Shown here: positions 1 through 13,000 of the stretch, piece after piece
Position numbering within the stretch: position 1 is the first letter of the stretch
How the letters are laid out: the number at the start of each line of letters is the position of its first letter
Source of the DNA: Pseudomonas palleroniana
Lineage (GTDB): Bacteria > Pseudomonadota > Gammaproteobacteria > Pseudomonadales > Pseudomonadaceae
Length of the DNA: 56,264 bases
NCBI RefSeq assembly: GCF_003031675.1
Contig: NZ_PYWX01000033.1
Span: forward strand, 1 to 56,264
Direction of reading: 5' to 3'
Translations under genes and position numbers: made by a program
Notes under the pieces: model-generated
The model's database searches: none
Seen by the model: the letters and a program-made list of their open reading frames with translations, nothing else
What the model was told of the DNA's origin: nothing

Positions 1-1
1 G

Positions 2-1000
2 AGCGAACTCAAGCACTCCCTGCGCCAGGTGATCTTCGGCGGCGAGGCCCTGGAACCGGGGATTCTCAAGCCGTGGTACGCACGCCCAGGCAACGCCGGT
101 ACGCAACTGGTGAACATGTACGGCATCACTGAAACCACCGTGCATGTGACCTATCGTGCGCTCGAAGCGGCGGATGCGCAGTTGGTCGGCGTCAGTCCGA
201 TTGGCGGGCGCATTCCGGACTTGCAACTGTATGTGCTCGACGAGCAGAACGAACCCGTGCCGGTGGGCGTGGTCGGCGAGTTGTACGTGGGTGGCGCGGG
301 GGTTGCCCGTGGCTACTTGAACCGGCCGCAGTTGAATGCCGAACGGTTCATTGCCGACCCGTTCAGCGGTCGTGCGCAGGCGCGCCTGTACAAGACCGGT
401 GACCTGGCGCGTTGGCAGGCGGACGGCAGCCTTGACTACCTGGGGCGCAACGACGACCAGGTGAAGATCCGTGGCTTCCGTATCGAGCTGGGCGAGATCG
501 AAGCCCGCCTGGCCGCCTGTGAAGGCGTGCGCGAAGCGGTGGTGATTGCTCGCGAAGATGAGCCGGGAGACAAGCGCCTGGTGGCCTATGTGATCGCCGC
601 CGAGGGGGCCGATCCGTCGGCCGCCGAGCTGCGTGCGCAGTTGCTGGTGTCCCTGGCTGACTACATGGTGCCCGCTGCGTTTGTGCGGGTGGCGCAGTTC
701 CCGTTGACCACCAACGGCAAGCTGGACCGCAAGGCGTTGCCGGCGCCGGATGCCGACGCCCTGGCGCGTCGCCAGTTCGAAGCCCCCGAGGGGGAGGTGG
801 AAACCACGATTGCCGCGATCTGGCAGGATTTGCTCGGCGTTGAACACGTGGGCCGCCAGGATCACTTCTTCGAGTTGGGCGGCCATTCGCTGCTGGCGGT
901 CAAGCTGATTGAGCGCATGCGCCAGGTCGGGCTGGGCGCCGATGTGCGTGTGCTGTTCGGCCAGCCGACCCTGGCCGCACTGGCGGCCGCCGTGGCCGAT
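2..1000 (+). other. NRPS module 1 (partial): Thr-type A domain C-terminal half and PCP
   Basis: Only the second half of the A domain is present. The pocket positions that can be read (I and G in VIFGGE; M, V and H in NMYGITETTVH) equal those of the threonine code DFWNIGMVHK of the next module. Motifs KTGD, NGKLDRK and the PCP serine at 887 follow. In tolaasin-type peptides this position is Thr-derived 2,3-dehydrobutyrine. The first half of the pocket lies outside the window, so Thr is inferred. Confidence 0.8.
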
Positions 1001-4000
1001 GCGAGCAAGGACGTGGTGGTGCCCGCCAATCGTGTCCCAGAAGGCTGCGCACACATCACCCCGGACATGCTGCCCCTGGCCACGCTGGATCAGGTCGCCA
1101 TCGACCGCATCGTCGCAACCGTGCCGGGCGGCGCGTGTAACGTCCAGGAAATCTACAGCCTGGCGCCGCTGCAAGAGGGGATTTTGTACCACCACCTCGC
1201 GGCGGCCCAAGGCGATCCGTACCTGCAATACATCACCTTCAGCTTTGACAGCCGCGAGCGCCTGCAACGCTTTGCCGCAGCTCTGCAAGGCGTGATTTCG
1301 CGACATGACATCCTGCGCACCGCCGTGGTCTGGGAGCGCCTCGACGAGCCGGTACAGGTGGTCTGGCGCGAGGCGCAACTGGGGATGGATGAGATTCACC
1401 TGGACCCGGCCGCCGGGGATATCGCCACGCAATTGACCGAGTGCCTCAACCCGCGTCACCACCGCCTGGATATTCGCCAGGCGCCCATGATGCGCATCGG
1501 TTACAGCGAGGATGCGCCCAACCAGCGCTGGGTCGCGGTGTTGCTGCTGCACCATCTGGTGGATGACGCCACGTCGCTGCGTATGCTCATCTCGGAAATC
1601 GAAGCCCATACCCGTGGCGAAGAGGCCCTGCTGCCACCGTCGGTGCCGTACCGTCATTATGTGGCTCAGGCGCGCCAGGGCGTGAGTCGCGAAGAGCATG
1701 AGGCGTTCTTCAGCGAGATGCTCGGGGACATCGATGAACCGACCCTGCCTTTCGGTCTGCAGGACGTGCAGGGCGAGGGCCACGGTGTCGAAGAGGTCGT
1801 CCTGATGCTCGATGACCGCCTCAGCCAGCGCCTGCGCGCGCAGTCCCGCCAGTTGGGGGTGACGCCGGCCAGCCTGTATCACCTGGCGTGGGCACGGGTG
1901 CTGGGGGGTGTGTCGGGGCGCACGGATGTGGTGTTCGGCACCGTGTTGCTGGGGCGCTTGCAGGGCGGCGAAGGCTCAGACCGTGCCCTGGGGATGTTCA
2001 TCAACACCTTGCCGCTGCGGGTCAGCCTCGCTGAAGCCGGCGTACGCGCCATGGTCAAGAGCACCCATGCGCGCCTGACCGGCTTGCTCGGCCATGAGCA
2101 CGCCTCGCTGGTGCTGGCGCAACGCTGCAGCCAAGTGGCGGCGTCGACGCCGTTGTTCAGTTCGCTGCTCAACTATCGCCAGCTCGGTGGCGCGGACGTT
2201 TCGGCACAAGCGCAGACGGCCTGGGAAGGCATTGCCGTGCTCGACAGCAAGGAGCGCACCAACTACCCGCTGACCCTGTCGGTCAACGACATGGGAGAGG
2301 CGTTCAGCCTGTCGGTCATGGCTGACGGTTCGATTGGCGCGGCGCGAGTGTGCGGCTACATGCAATGCGTCCTGGAGAACCTGGTGCAGGCCCTGGAACA
2401 GACCCCGCAGGCTTCGCTGCAAGGGTTGGCGATGCTGCCGGCGGGCGAGCGCGAACAATTGTTGCAACACTGGAACGCCACCGACAGCCTGTTCGCCGAT
2501 ACCGCATTGCTGCATCACCAGGTCGAGCTGCAGGCGGCTTTACGACCGGACGCTACGGCGGTGCTGTTTGAAGACCTGCGCCTGAGCTATGGCGACTTGA
2601 ACCGCCGCGCCAACCAGGTGGCGCATCGCTTGTTGGGCCTGGGCGTGTGCCCGGATGATCGGGTGGCGATCTGTGTCGAGCGCGGGCTGGACATGATCGT
2701 CGGCCTGCTCGGCATCCTCAAGGCCGGCGCCGGTTACGTGCCGATCGACCCGGCGTACCCGCAGGAACGCATCAGCTACACCCTGCAAGACAGCGCGCCG
2801 GTAGCGGTGCTGGTGCAGCAGGCGACCCGTGCCCGGGTGACCGAGGTGTCGGTGCCGGTGCTCGAGCTGGACGGCGGCGATTGCCAGGGTGAGTCCACTC
2901 AGAATCCCCACGTCCCGGGCCTGACTTCGGCCAACCTGGCGTACGTGATCTACACCTCCGGCTCCACCGGCCTGCCCAAGGGGGTAATGGTCGAACACCA
3001 CAACGTGGCACGCCTGTTCAGCGCCACCGAGGGTTGGTTCAACTTCAACGATCAGGATGTCTGGGCACTGTTCCACTCGTTTGCGTTTGACTTCTCGGTC
3101 TGGGAAATCTGGGGCGCGCTCATCCACGGTGGGCAGTTGCTGGTGGTACCGCAGCTCACCAGCCGTTCGCCGGACGCCTGTTATGCACTGTTGTGCAGCG
3201 CCGGGGTGACCATCCTCAACCAGACGCCGAGTGCCTTCCGTTCGTTGATTGCGGCCCAGGGCCAGAGTGCCTTGAAGCATTCCCTGCGCCAGGTGATATT
3301 CGGTGGTGAGGCCCTGGAACCGGGGATTCTCAAGCCTTGGTACGCACGCCCAGGCAACGCCGGTACACAACTGGTGAACATGTACGGCATCACCGAAACC
3401 ACCGTGCATGTGACGTATCGCGCCCTTGAAGCGGCGGATGCGCAGCGGGTCGGCGTCAGCCCGATTGGCGGGCGCATTCCGGACTTGCAACTGTATATTC
3501 TCGACGAGCAGCGCGAACCGGTGCCGGTCGGTGTCGTCGGCGAGTTGTACGTGGGGGGCGCGGGGGTTGCCCGTGGCTACTTGAACCGGCCGCAGTTGAA
3601 CGCCGAACGGTTTATCGCCGACCCGTTCAGCGGGCGTGCGCAGGCGCGCCTGTACAAGACCGGTGACCTGGGACGCTGGCTGGCGGATGGCAGCATTGAC
3701 TACCTGGGCCGCAACGACGACCAGGTGAAGATCCGTGGCTTCCGTATCGAACTGGGCGAGATCGAAGCCCGCCTGGCTGCCTGTGACGGCGTGCGCGAGG
3801 CCGTGGTGATTGCCCGCGAAGACGCTCCCGGTAACAAGCGCCTGGTGGCGTATGTGATCGCCGCCGAGGGCGCTGAGCCCTCGGCCGCCGAGCTGCGTGC
3901 GCAGTTGCTGGTGTCTCTGGCCGACTACATGATCCCCAGTGCGTTCGTCCTGCTTGAGAGCTTGCCGCTGACCACCAACGGCAAACTCGACCGCAAGGCC

Positions 4001-7000
4001 TTGCCGGCCCCCGATGGCGATGCCCTGGCCCGTCGCGAATACGAGTGCCCTGAAGGCGAGATGGAACTGACCCTTGCCGCGCTCTGGCAAGAATTGCTCG
4101 ATGTGGAGCGGGTGGGTCGCCACGACAACTTCTTTGAACTGGGTGGTCATTCGCTGCTGGCGGTCAAATTGATCGAACGCATGCGCCAGATGGACTTGAG
4201 CGCCGATGTGCGCGTGCTGTTCGGCCAGCCGACCCTGGCCGCGCTGGCGGCGGCGGTCGGCGGGCATCAGGCACTGGAGGTGCCGGCCAACCGCATTGAG
4301 CCGGACTGCCAGCGCATCACCCCGGACCTGTTGCCCCTGGCCGACCTAGACCAGGCCGCTATCGACCGCATCGTCGCGAGCGTGCCGGGCGGCGTGCGCA
4401 ATGTGCAGGATATCTACGGCCTGGCGCCGCTGCAGGACGGCATGCTCTACCACCATCTGGCGGCGCCGCAAGGCGATGCCTACCTGCTGCATATGCTGTT
4501 CACCTTCACCGGGCCTGAGCCGGTGAACCTGTTCGCCAAGGCGCTGCAAAGCGTGATCGAGCGGCACGACATCCTGCGCAGCAGCATCGCCTGGGAAGGA
4601 CTCGAGGATCCGGTACAGGTCGTTTGGCGTCAGGCAACCCTGGGACTGGAAGAGGTGGTGATCGACCCGGCGGACGGTGACGTGCTGACGCAGTTGCACG
4701 AGCAGTTCGACCCACGCCATTACCGTCTGGACCTGAGCCGTGCGCCGTTGATGCACCTGGCCTACGCCCAGGACAGCGCCCATCAGCGCTGGGTCGGCAT
4801 CCTGTTGTTCCATCACATGGTGCTCGACCACACCGCGCTTGAGGTGCTGATCGAAGAAGTCCAGGCCAGCCTGAAAGGCCACACCGAAAACTTGGCGCCG
4901 TCGATTCCCTATCGCAACCATGTGGCGCAGTCGCGCCTGGGCGCGGATCGACAGGCCCATGAACGCTTTTTCGAAGGCATGCTCGGTGACATCGATGAAC
5001 CGACCCTGGCCTTCGGCCTGCGCGATGTGCAGGGCGATGGCAGCGGTGTCGAAGAAGCCCACCTGATGCTCGACAGCCAACTGAGCGGGCGCTTGCGCGA
5101 GCAGGCGCGCTTGCTTGGCGTCAGCGCCGCCAGCCTGGTGCACCTGGCCTGGGGCCAGGTGTTGGCGCAGGTCGCGGGGCGTGACGATGTGGTCTTCGGC
5201 ACGGTGTTGCTCGGCCGCCTGCAAGGCGGTGAAGGCGCCGGCCGTGCCTTGGGCCTGTTCATCAATACCTTGCCGCTGCGTGTGAGCATTGGCGGGCAGG
5301 GCGCCCGCGAGGCCGTGCGTGTCACGCATGAGCGGCTGTCGCAATTGCTCGCCCATGAGCACGCGTCATTGTCCCTGGCCCAACAGTGCAGCGGCCTGCC
5401 GGCGACGCAGGCGCTGTTCAATACATTGCTCAACTACCGGCACAGCGCGCCGGTCGAGGCCTCTAGCGCGGATATCGCCGCGTGGGACGGTATCCAGGCG
5501 GTGAGCATGGAAGAGCGCACCAACTATCCGCTGGTGTTGAACGTCGATGATTTTGGCGCCGGCTTCCAGCTCAACGCCCAGGCGCTGGTGAAAATCGGTG
5601 CACAACGGATTTGCGGCTTTATGCAGGTGGCCCTGGCACACCTGGTCAGCGCGTTGGAGCACACGCCACACCAGCCGTTGAGTCAGTTCTCGGTGCTGTC
5701 GGCCGCCGAACGGGATGCCGTGCTGGTTGACGTCAACGCCACTGCCGTCGATTACCCCGAGGCGCAGACTATCCACCGCCTGTTCGAGGCTCAGGTCGAA
5801 TGCCAGCCGGATGCCACGGCCGTGCGCCAGGACGACCAGCACATCACTTATCGCCAGCTTAATCAGCGCGCCAATCAGTTGGCCCACCGCCTGCTCGAAG
5901 AGGGTGTGCGTCCGGATGACCGGGTGGCCATCTGCGCGCGCCGCAGCCTGGAAACCCTGGTCGGCCTGGTGGCGATCCTCAAGGCCGGTGCGGCGTATGT
6001 GCCGATCGATCCGGCGCACCCGCAGGAGCGCATCAACTACCTGTTGCAGGATTGCGACCCGGTGCTGGTGCTGGCGCAATCGAGCACGCGCTCGCTGCTG
6101 AGCCACACCGAACGGCCGGTGATCGAACTGGACAGCGACCAGTGGCACCGTCGTCCGACGCTCAACCCGAGCGTGGCGGGCCTGACGCCGGCGAACCTGG
6201 CTTATGTGATCTACACCTCCGGTTCCACCGGCTTGCCCAAGGGCGTGATGGTCGAGCACCGCACCCTGGAGAACCTGGTGCACTGGCATTGCCAGGCGTT
6301 CGACCTGCACGCGGGTGGGCACACTTCCAGTGTCGCCGGCTTCGGTTTCGATGCCATGGCCTGGGAAGTCTGGCCGGCCCTGTGTGTGGGGGCGACGTTG
6401 CACCTGCCACCCGCCAAGCAGGGCAGCGAAGACGTCGACGCACTGTTGCGCTGGTGGCTGGCGCAACCGCTGCACGTGAGCTTCCTGCCGACGCCGGTAG
6501 CGGAGTACGCGTTCAGTCAGCAGTTGCAACACCCGACCCTGAAAACCTTGCTGATCGGCGGCGACCGCCTGCGTCAGTTCAGCACGCCGCAGCGCTTCGA
6601 TGTGGTCAACAACTATGGTCCGACCGAAGCCACGGTGGTCGCGACCTGCGGCCTGATTGAGGCCGGCAAGGCCCTGCACATTGGCAAACCCATCGCCAAC
6701 ACCCAGGTCTATCTGCTCGACGAGCACCTCAAACCGGTGCCGCAGGGTGTCGCCGGTGAGCTGTACGTCGGGGGGGCCGGTGTGGCGCGCGGTTACCTGA
6801 ACCGTGCGGAACTGACCGCCGAACGCTTTGTGCAGGACCCGTTCAGCCAGGACCCGCAGGCTCGCCTGTATCGCACCGGTGACCTGGCGCGCTGGCTGGA
6901 AGACGGCACGCTGGACTACCTGGGGCGCAATGACGACCAGGTGAAGATCCGCGGCGTGCGGATTGAACTGGGTGAAATCGAAACCTGCCTGGCCGAGCAC

Positions 7001-10000
7001 CCGGACGTCAGCGAAACCGTGGTGCTGGCCCGTGACGGGCGCCTGGTGGCGTATTTCACCGAACACCAGGCCCTTGACCGCCAGGCCCTGCGCAGTTGGC
7101 TGCAGGCGCAATTGCCGGAGTACATGGTGCCGGCGGCGTATGTGCGCCTGGACAGCCTGCCGCTGACCGCCAACGGCAAGCTCGACCGCAAGGCCCTGCC
7201 GGTTCCCGATCAGGATGCCGTGCTCAGTCGCGGTTACGAAGCGCCCCAGGGTGAAGTGGAAATTGCCCTGGCGCAGATCTGGAGCCAAGTGCTCAAGGTC
7301 GAGCAGGTCGGGCGTGAGGATCATTTCTTTGAGCTGGGCGGGCACTCGCTGCTGGCGATGCGCTTGATCTCCCAGGTGCGCCTGCACCTCGGGGTGGAGC
7401 TGGACCTCGCGGACCTGTTCGCCCATCCGCAACTGACCGCGCTGGCGCAGGTGGTGGCCAAGGCCGGGCGCAGCAGCCTGCCGCCGATTGTACCGGTGTC
7501 CCGAGAAGAGTCCTTGCCGCTGTCGTTTGCCCAGCAGCGCCTGTGGTTCCTGGCGCAAATGGAGAATGCCGGGGCGGCTTACAACATGCCGGTCGGCCTG
7601 GGCCTGCGCGGCGCGCTGGATATCCTGGCGCTGGAGCGTGCACTGGCGCGGATTGTCAGTCGCCATGAGGTGCTGCGCAGTGTCTTCGTGATGGATAACG
7701 ATGAGCCGCAACTGCGGATCACACCTGTCGAAGGTTCATTTGTACTGGAGCAGGATGACCTGCGCGGGCAGGCCGATGCCGCGCAGCGCTTGCAGGTGTT
7801 GACCGAATATGAAGCGTCGACACCGTTCGACCTGGTCAACGGGCCGCTGCTGCGCGCACGCCTGGTACGCATGGGCGACGAGCACTCGGTGTTGTTGCTG
7901 ACCCTGCACCACATTGCCTCTGACGGCTGGTCGATGGGCGTGCTGAGCCGCGAAATGGTGCTGTTGTATGGCGCCTTCAGCCAGGGCCTCGCCGATCCAT
8001 TGCCACCGCTGACGCTGCAATATGCCGACTTCGCCGTCTGGCAACGCCGCTGGTTGAGTGGCGAGGTGTTGCACAGGCAGAACCTGTATTGGCAGCAAAC
8101 CCTGGCCGGCGCGCCGGCCATACTGACCCTGCCGACCGACCGGCCACGCCCGGCGCAACAGGATTTCTCCGGCGCGGTGCTGGCGTTGCAACTGGATAAG
8201 GCACTGACTCAGGGCCTCAAGGACCTGAGTCAACGACATGGCACCTCGTTGTACATGAGCCTGCTGGCGGCATGGGGTGTCTTGTTGGCGCGTTTGTCCG
8301 GGCAGGATGAAGTGGTGATCGGCTCGCCGGTGGCCAACCGCAACCAGCTGGAGCTGGAAGGTCTGATCGGCCTGTTCGTCAACACGCTGGCGCTGCGCAT
8401 CGATACCTCGGGCGAACCGACGGTGCAAACCCTGCTGGCGCGGGTCAAGGCCCGGACGCTGGGTGCGCAGGCGCATCAGGACCTGCCGTTCGAACAAGTG
8501 GTCGACATCGTCAAACCGGTGCGCAGCATGGCCTACAGCCCGGTGTTCCAGGCCATGTTGACCTGGCAGGGCAGTGAAGGCGGCGGCGCACCGGTCGTCG
8601 GCGACTTGATCATGGAGGACGGCGGCCAAGTCAACACATCGGCGAAGTTTGATCTGTCCCTGGAGTTAAGCGAAGCCCAGGGCCATATCATCGGCTCTTT
8701 GAGCTATGCCACGGCGCTGTTCGACGAAGCGACCCTCAAGCGTCACCTGGGCTACTTCGAGCGCCTGCTGCACGCGATGGTTGCCGACGATCAAGGCGTA
8801 CTGGCCCGCGTGCCCCTGCTGGATGAGCAGGAGCGCCAGCAGCAGTTGGCCGGCCTCAGTGGCCTGCACACGCCGCTCCACCCCGGCACCGTACACAGCC
8901 TGTTTGAAGCCCAGGCCATGCGCACCCCCGAGGCGCTGGCGGTGCAGACGGCGGCTGTGACGCTGACTTACCGTCAGCTTAACGAGCAGGCCAACCAGTT
9001 GGCCCATCACCTGCGTGAGCTCGGCGTGGTGCCGGATGCCCGCGTGGCGATTTGCGTGGAGCGCAGCGCCGAGCTGATCGTCGGGTTGCTGGCGATTCTC
9101 AAGGCCGGAGGCGCCTATGTGCCGATCGACCCGAACTACCCGCTCGAACGCATTCATTACATGCTCAAGGACAGCGCCCCGGCGGCGTTACTGGTGCACG
9201 CTGCGACCGCGCAACTGGCCGCTGCGGGCGGCCTGCCCGTGGTCGACCTCGACCTTGAGGCGTGGCGCGGGCAAGCGCTGGACAACCCACAGGTGCCCGG
9301 GCTGAGCGCGAAACACCTGACCTATGTGATCTATACCTCGGGCTCCACCGGGCAGCCAAAAGGCGTGATGGTCGAACACCAGGGCGTGGTCAACATGCTC
9401 CACTGGTACCTCGAAGACGTCGGGCTGGACGCCGACGACGCGGTGTTGTTGCTGACCTCGCACAGCTTCGACCTGACCCAGAAAAATATCTTCGCCAGCC
9501 TGGCCGTCGGCGCCACCTTGCACCTGGCCGACAGCCCGTTTGACCCTTTGAGCATCGTGCGCCAGATCGACGCGCAGGCGATCACCCATATCAACCTGGC
9601 CCCGAGTGCGTTCTATACGTTGATCGACGCCGATCAACAGCACGTCTTGAGCCGCCTGCGCCGGGTCGTGCTCGGCGGTGAGCCGATCAAACTGTCGCAG
9701 TTGGAGAAACTGCGGGCGCCGCGTCCGCAATTCATCAACAGCTATGGCCCGACCGAGTGCAGCGACGTGGTCGCCTGGCACGGCATCAATGCGGATCTTG
9801 CCAGCTATGGAGCAGGGGATATTCCGCTCGGCCAGCCGTTGCGCAACCTGACGCTCTACGTGCTGGACGCCTACGGGCAACAGGTGCCTACCGGCAGCGT
9901 CGGCGAGTTGTACATCGGTGGCGCGGGCGTGGCACGCGGTTACCTCAATCGCGAGGACCTGACGGCCGAACGTTTCCTCGACGACCCGTTCACCGCCCAA

Positions 10001-13000
10001 GGACGCATGTACCGCACGGGCGACCTGGCGCGTTACCGTGCGGACGGCACCCTCGACTACCTCGGGCGTAATGATGACCAGGTCAAGATTCGCGGCCTGC
10101 GCATAGAACTGGGTGAAATCGAAGCCTTGCTCGCCGCCCATCCCGAGTTGCTTGAAGCAGCCGTACTGGTGCGCGACGAGCGCCTGGTGGCTTACTTCAC
10201 CGCGCACGTGGCGGGGCAGGCGCCTCAGATCGAGGACCTGCGGACCTACCTGCAAAACGAACTGCCGGAATACATGGTGCCGTCGGCCTATGTTCAGTTG
10301 CCAGCACTGCCGTTGAGCCCCAACGGCAAGCTGGATCGCAAGGCGCTGCCGGCACCGGGGCTCGATGCGGTGGTCAGTGGGGTGTATGAAGCCCCCGAGG
10401 GCGACATTGAAACGACGCTGGCGCAGATCTGGCAAGACCTGCTGGGGCTTGAACAGGTCGGTCGCCACGGGCATTTCTTCGAATTGGGCGGGCACTCGCT
10501 GCTGGCGATGCGCTTGATTTCCCAAGTGCGCCAGCGCCTGGGGGTGGAGTTGGCCCTGGCCGAGCTGTTTGCCCATCCGCAGTTGGCGGCGTTGGGCCAA
10601 GTATTGGCCCAGGCGGCACGCAGCACCTTGCCGGCGATCTTGCCGGTGCCAAGGGACCAGGATTTGCCGCTGTCGTTTGCCCAGCAACGCTTGTGGTTCC
10701 TGGCGCAGATGGAAGGTGCCAGCACCGCCTACAACATGCCGATCGCCCTCGGGCTGCGCGGTCAGCTGGATGCCCAGGCGCTGGAGCGCGCACTGACAGC
10801 CATCGTGGCGCGCCATGAGGCGCTGCGTAGCCGGTTCGTGCAGCACAACCATGAGCCGCTGGTGCGTATCGAGCCGGCCGAACGGGCGTTCGCGCTGCTG
10901 CGCCTGGAAGTGGACAGCGATGCCGATCTGCAGGTGCACGTCAGCCAAGAGGCGCTTGAACCCTTCGATCTGGAGCAGGGCCCGCTGATTCGTGCGCGCC
11001 TGGTGCGACGCGCCGACGATCACCATGTGCTGTTGCTGACCATGCACCACATCGTGTCCGACGGTTGGTCGATGGGCGTACTGACCCGTGAGTTGATGGC
11101 GCTGTATGAAGCGTTCCGTCTGGGGCAGGCCGACCCGCTGCCACCGCTTGCCCTGCAATATGGCGATTTTGCCGTGTGGCAACGGCGTTGGCTGAGTGGC
11201 GAGGTGCTGCAGCAACAGAGCCAATACTGGCAGCAGGCGTTGGCGGATGCGCCCGCCTTGCTGTTGTTGCCCACCGACCGCCCACGGCCGGCCCGGCAGG
11301 ACTACAGCGGTGCGACCTTGAGCCTGTTGCTCGATGTCAACCTGACCGCCGGGCTCAAGGCCCTGAGTCAGCGTCATGGCACCACGCTGTACATGACCAT
11401 GATGGCCGCGTGGGGCGCGTTGCTCTGCCGCCTGTCCGGCCAGGATGAGGTGGTGATCGGCTCGCCGGCGGCCAACCGCATGCGTGCAGAAGTCGAAGGG
11501 CTGATCGGCCTGTTCGTCAACACCCTGGCGGTGCGCATAGGGGCCGGCGAAGAGCTGACGGTGGCTGCGTTGCTGGCCCATGCCAAGGACCGCACCCTGG
11601 CGGCGCAGGCCCATCAGGACTTGCCGTTCGAACAAGTGGTGGAAGTGCTCAAGCCGGCGCGCAGCCTGGCCCACAGCCCGGTGTTCCAGACCTTGCTGAC
11701 CTGGCAGAGCAGTGATGCGCCGAGCCTGGTAATGGGTGATCTGCAGTTCGAAGGGCTCGGCGAGGCCGGCAACTTTGCCAAGTTCGACCTGTCCCTGGAC
11801 CTCGGCGAAATGCAGGGACACATCGCCGGGACCCTGGAGTACGCCACGGCGCTGTTCGACGAGACCACCCTGCAACGTTACCTGGGATATTTCGAGTGCC
11901 TGCTGCAGGCCATGGTTGCCGACGACCAGGCGTTGCTGGCGCACATTCCCTTGATCGATGACGACGAGCGCGACTACCTGTTGCACGGCCTCAACGACAC
12001 CCACGTGGCCTATGCGCAGGACAGCACCATTCACCAACTGTTCGAAGCCCAGGTCGAGGCGCATCCGGATGCGATTGCCGTGGCGTTCGAACAGCAGCGC
12101 ATCAGTTATGCGCAGTTGAACCGTCGGGCCAACCGCCTGGCGCATCACTTGATCGGCCTGGGTATCGGCCCGGATGACCGCGTGGCGATCTGCGCCGAAC
12201 GCGGCGATGAAGTATTGGTGGGCTTGCTCGGGGTGCTCAAGGCCGGCGGCGCGTATGTGCCGCTGGACCCCAATTACCCGCCGGAGCGTCTGGCCTACAT
12301 GATCGCCGACAGCGCACCGTCGGCCGTGCTGACCCAGCGCGCGTTGCAGGACCGGCTGCCGCCCCTGGCGATTGCGCAGGTGTTGCTGGACGAGCCACAC
12401 AGCGGTGCCGAGCACAACCCGCAAGTGCCGGGGCTGACCGCCCGCCACCTGGCGTATGTGATCTACACATCAGGTTCCACCGGCAATCCCAAGGGCGTGA
12501 TGATCGAACATCGCGGGCTGGTCAACTACAGCCTGGACGCCGCACGCCTGTTCGGCCTGACCGCGCAGGACACGGTGTTGCAGCAGAACACCCTGAACTT
12601 CGACCTGTCGGTGGAGGAAATCTTCCCGGCCTGGCTGGCCGGCGCGACCCTGGCGCCAAGCCGTTATGTGTTTGGCACCGAGGCCGCACGCGACCCGGCG
12701 ATCACGCCGACCTTCCTGCACTTGACGGCGGCGCACTGGCACACCCTGGCCGCCGAATGGCACCACAGCCCGGAGCAGGCGCAGGCGCATTTGCGCCATG
12801 TACGGTTGATCAACGTGACCGGTGATGCACTGTCGGCGCAGAAGTTGAAGCTGTGGGACGAGGTTCGCCCGGCCCATACCCGGCTGATCAACACGTATGG
12901 CCCGACGGAAGCGACGGTGTCCTGCACCACCGCTTATGTGACCCATACGGGCGATACCACGGGCAATACCACCATCGGTAAACCGATGGCCAACACCCGT

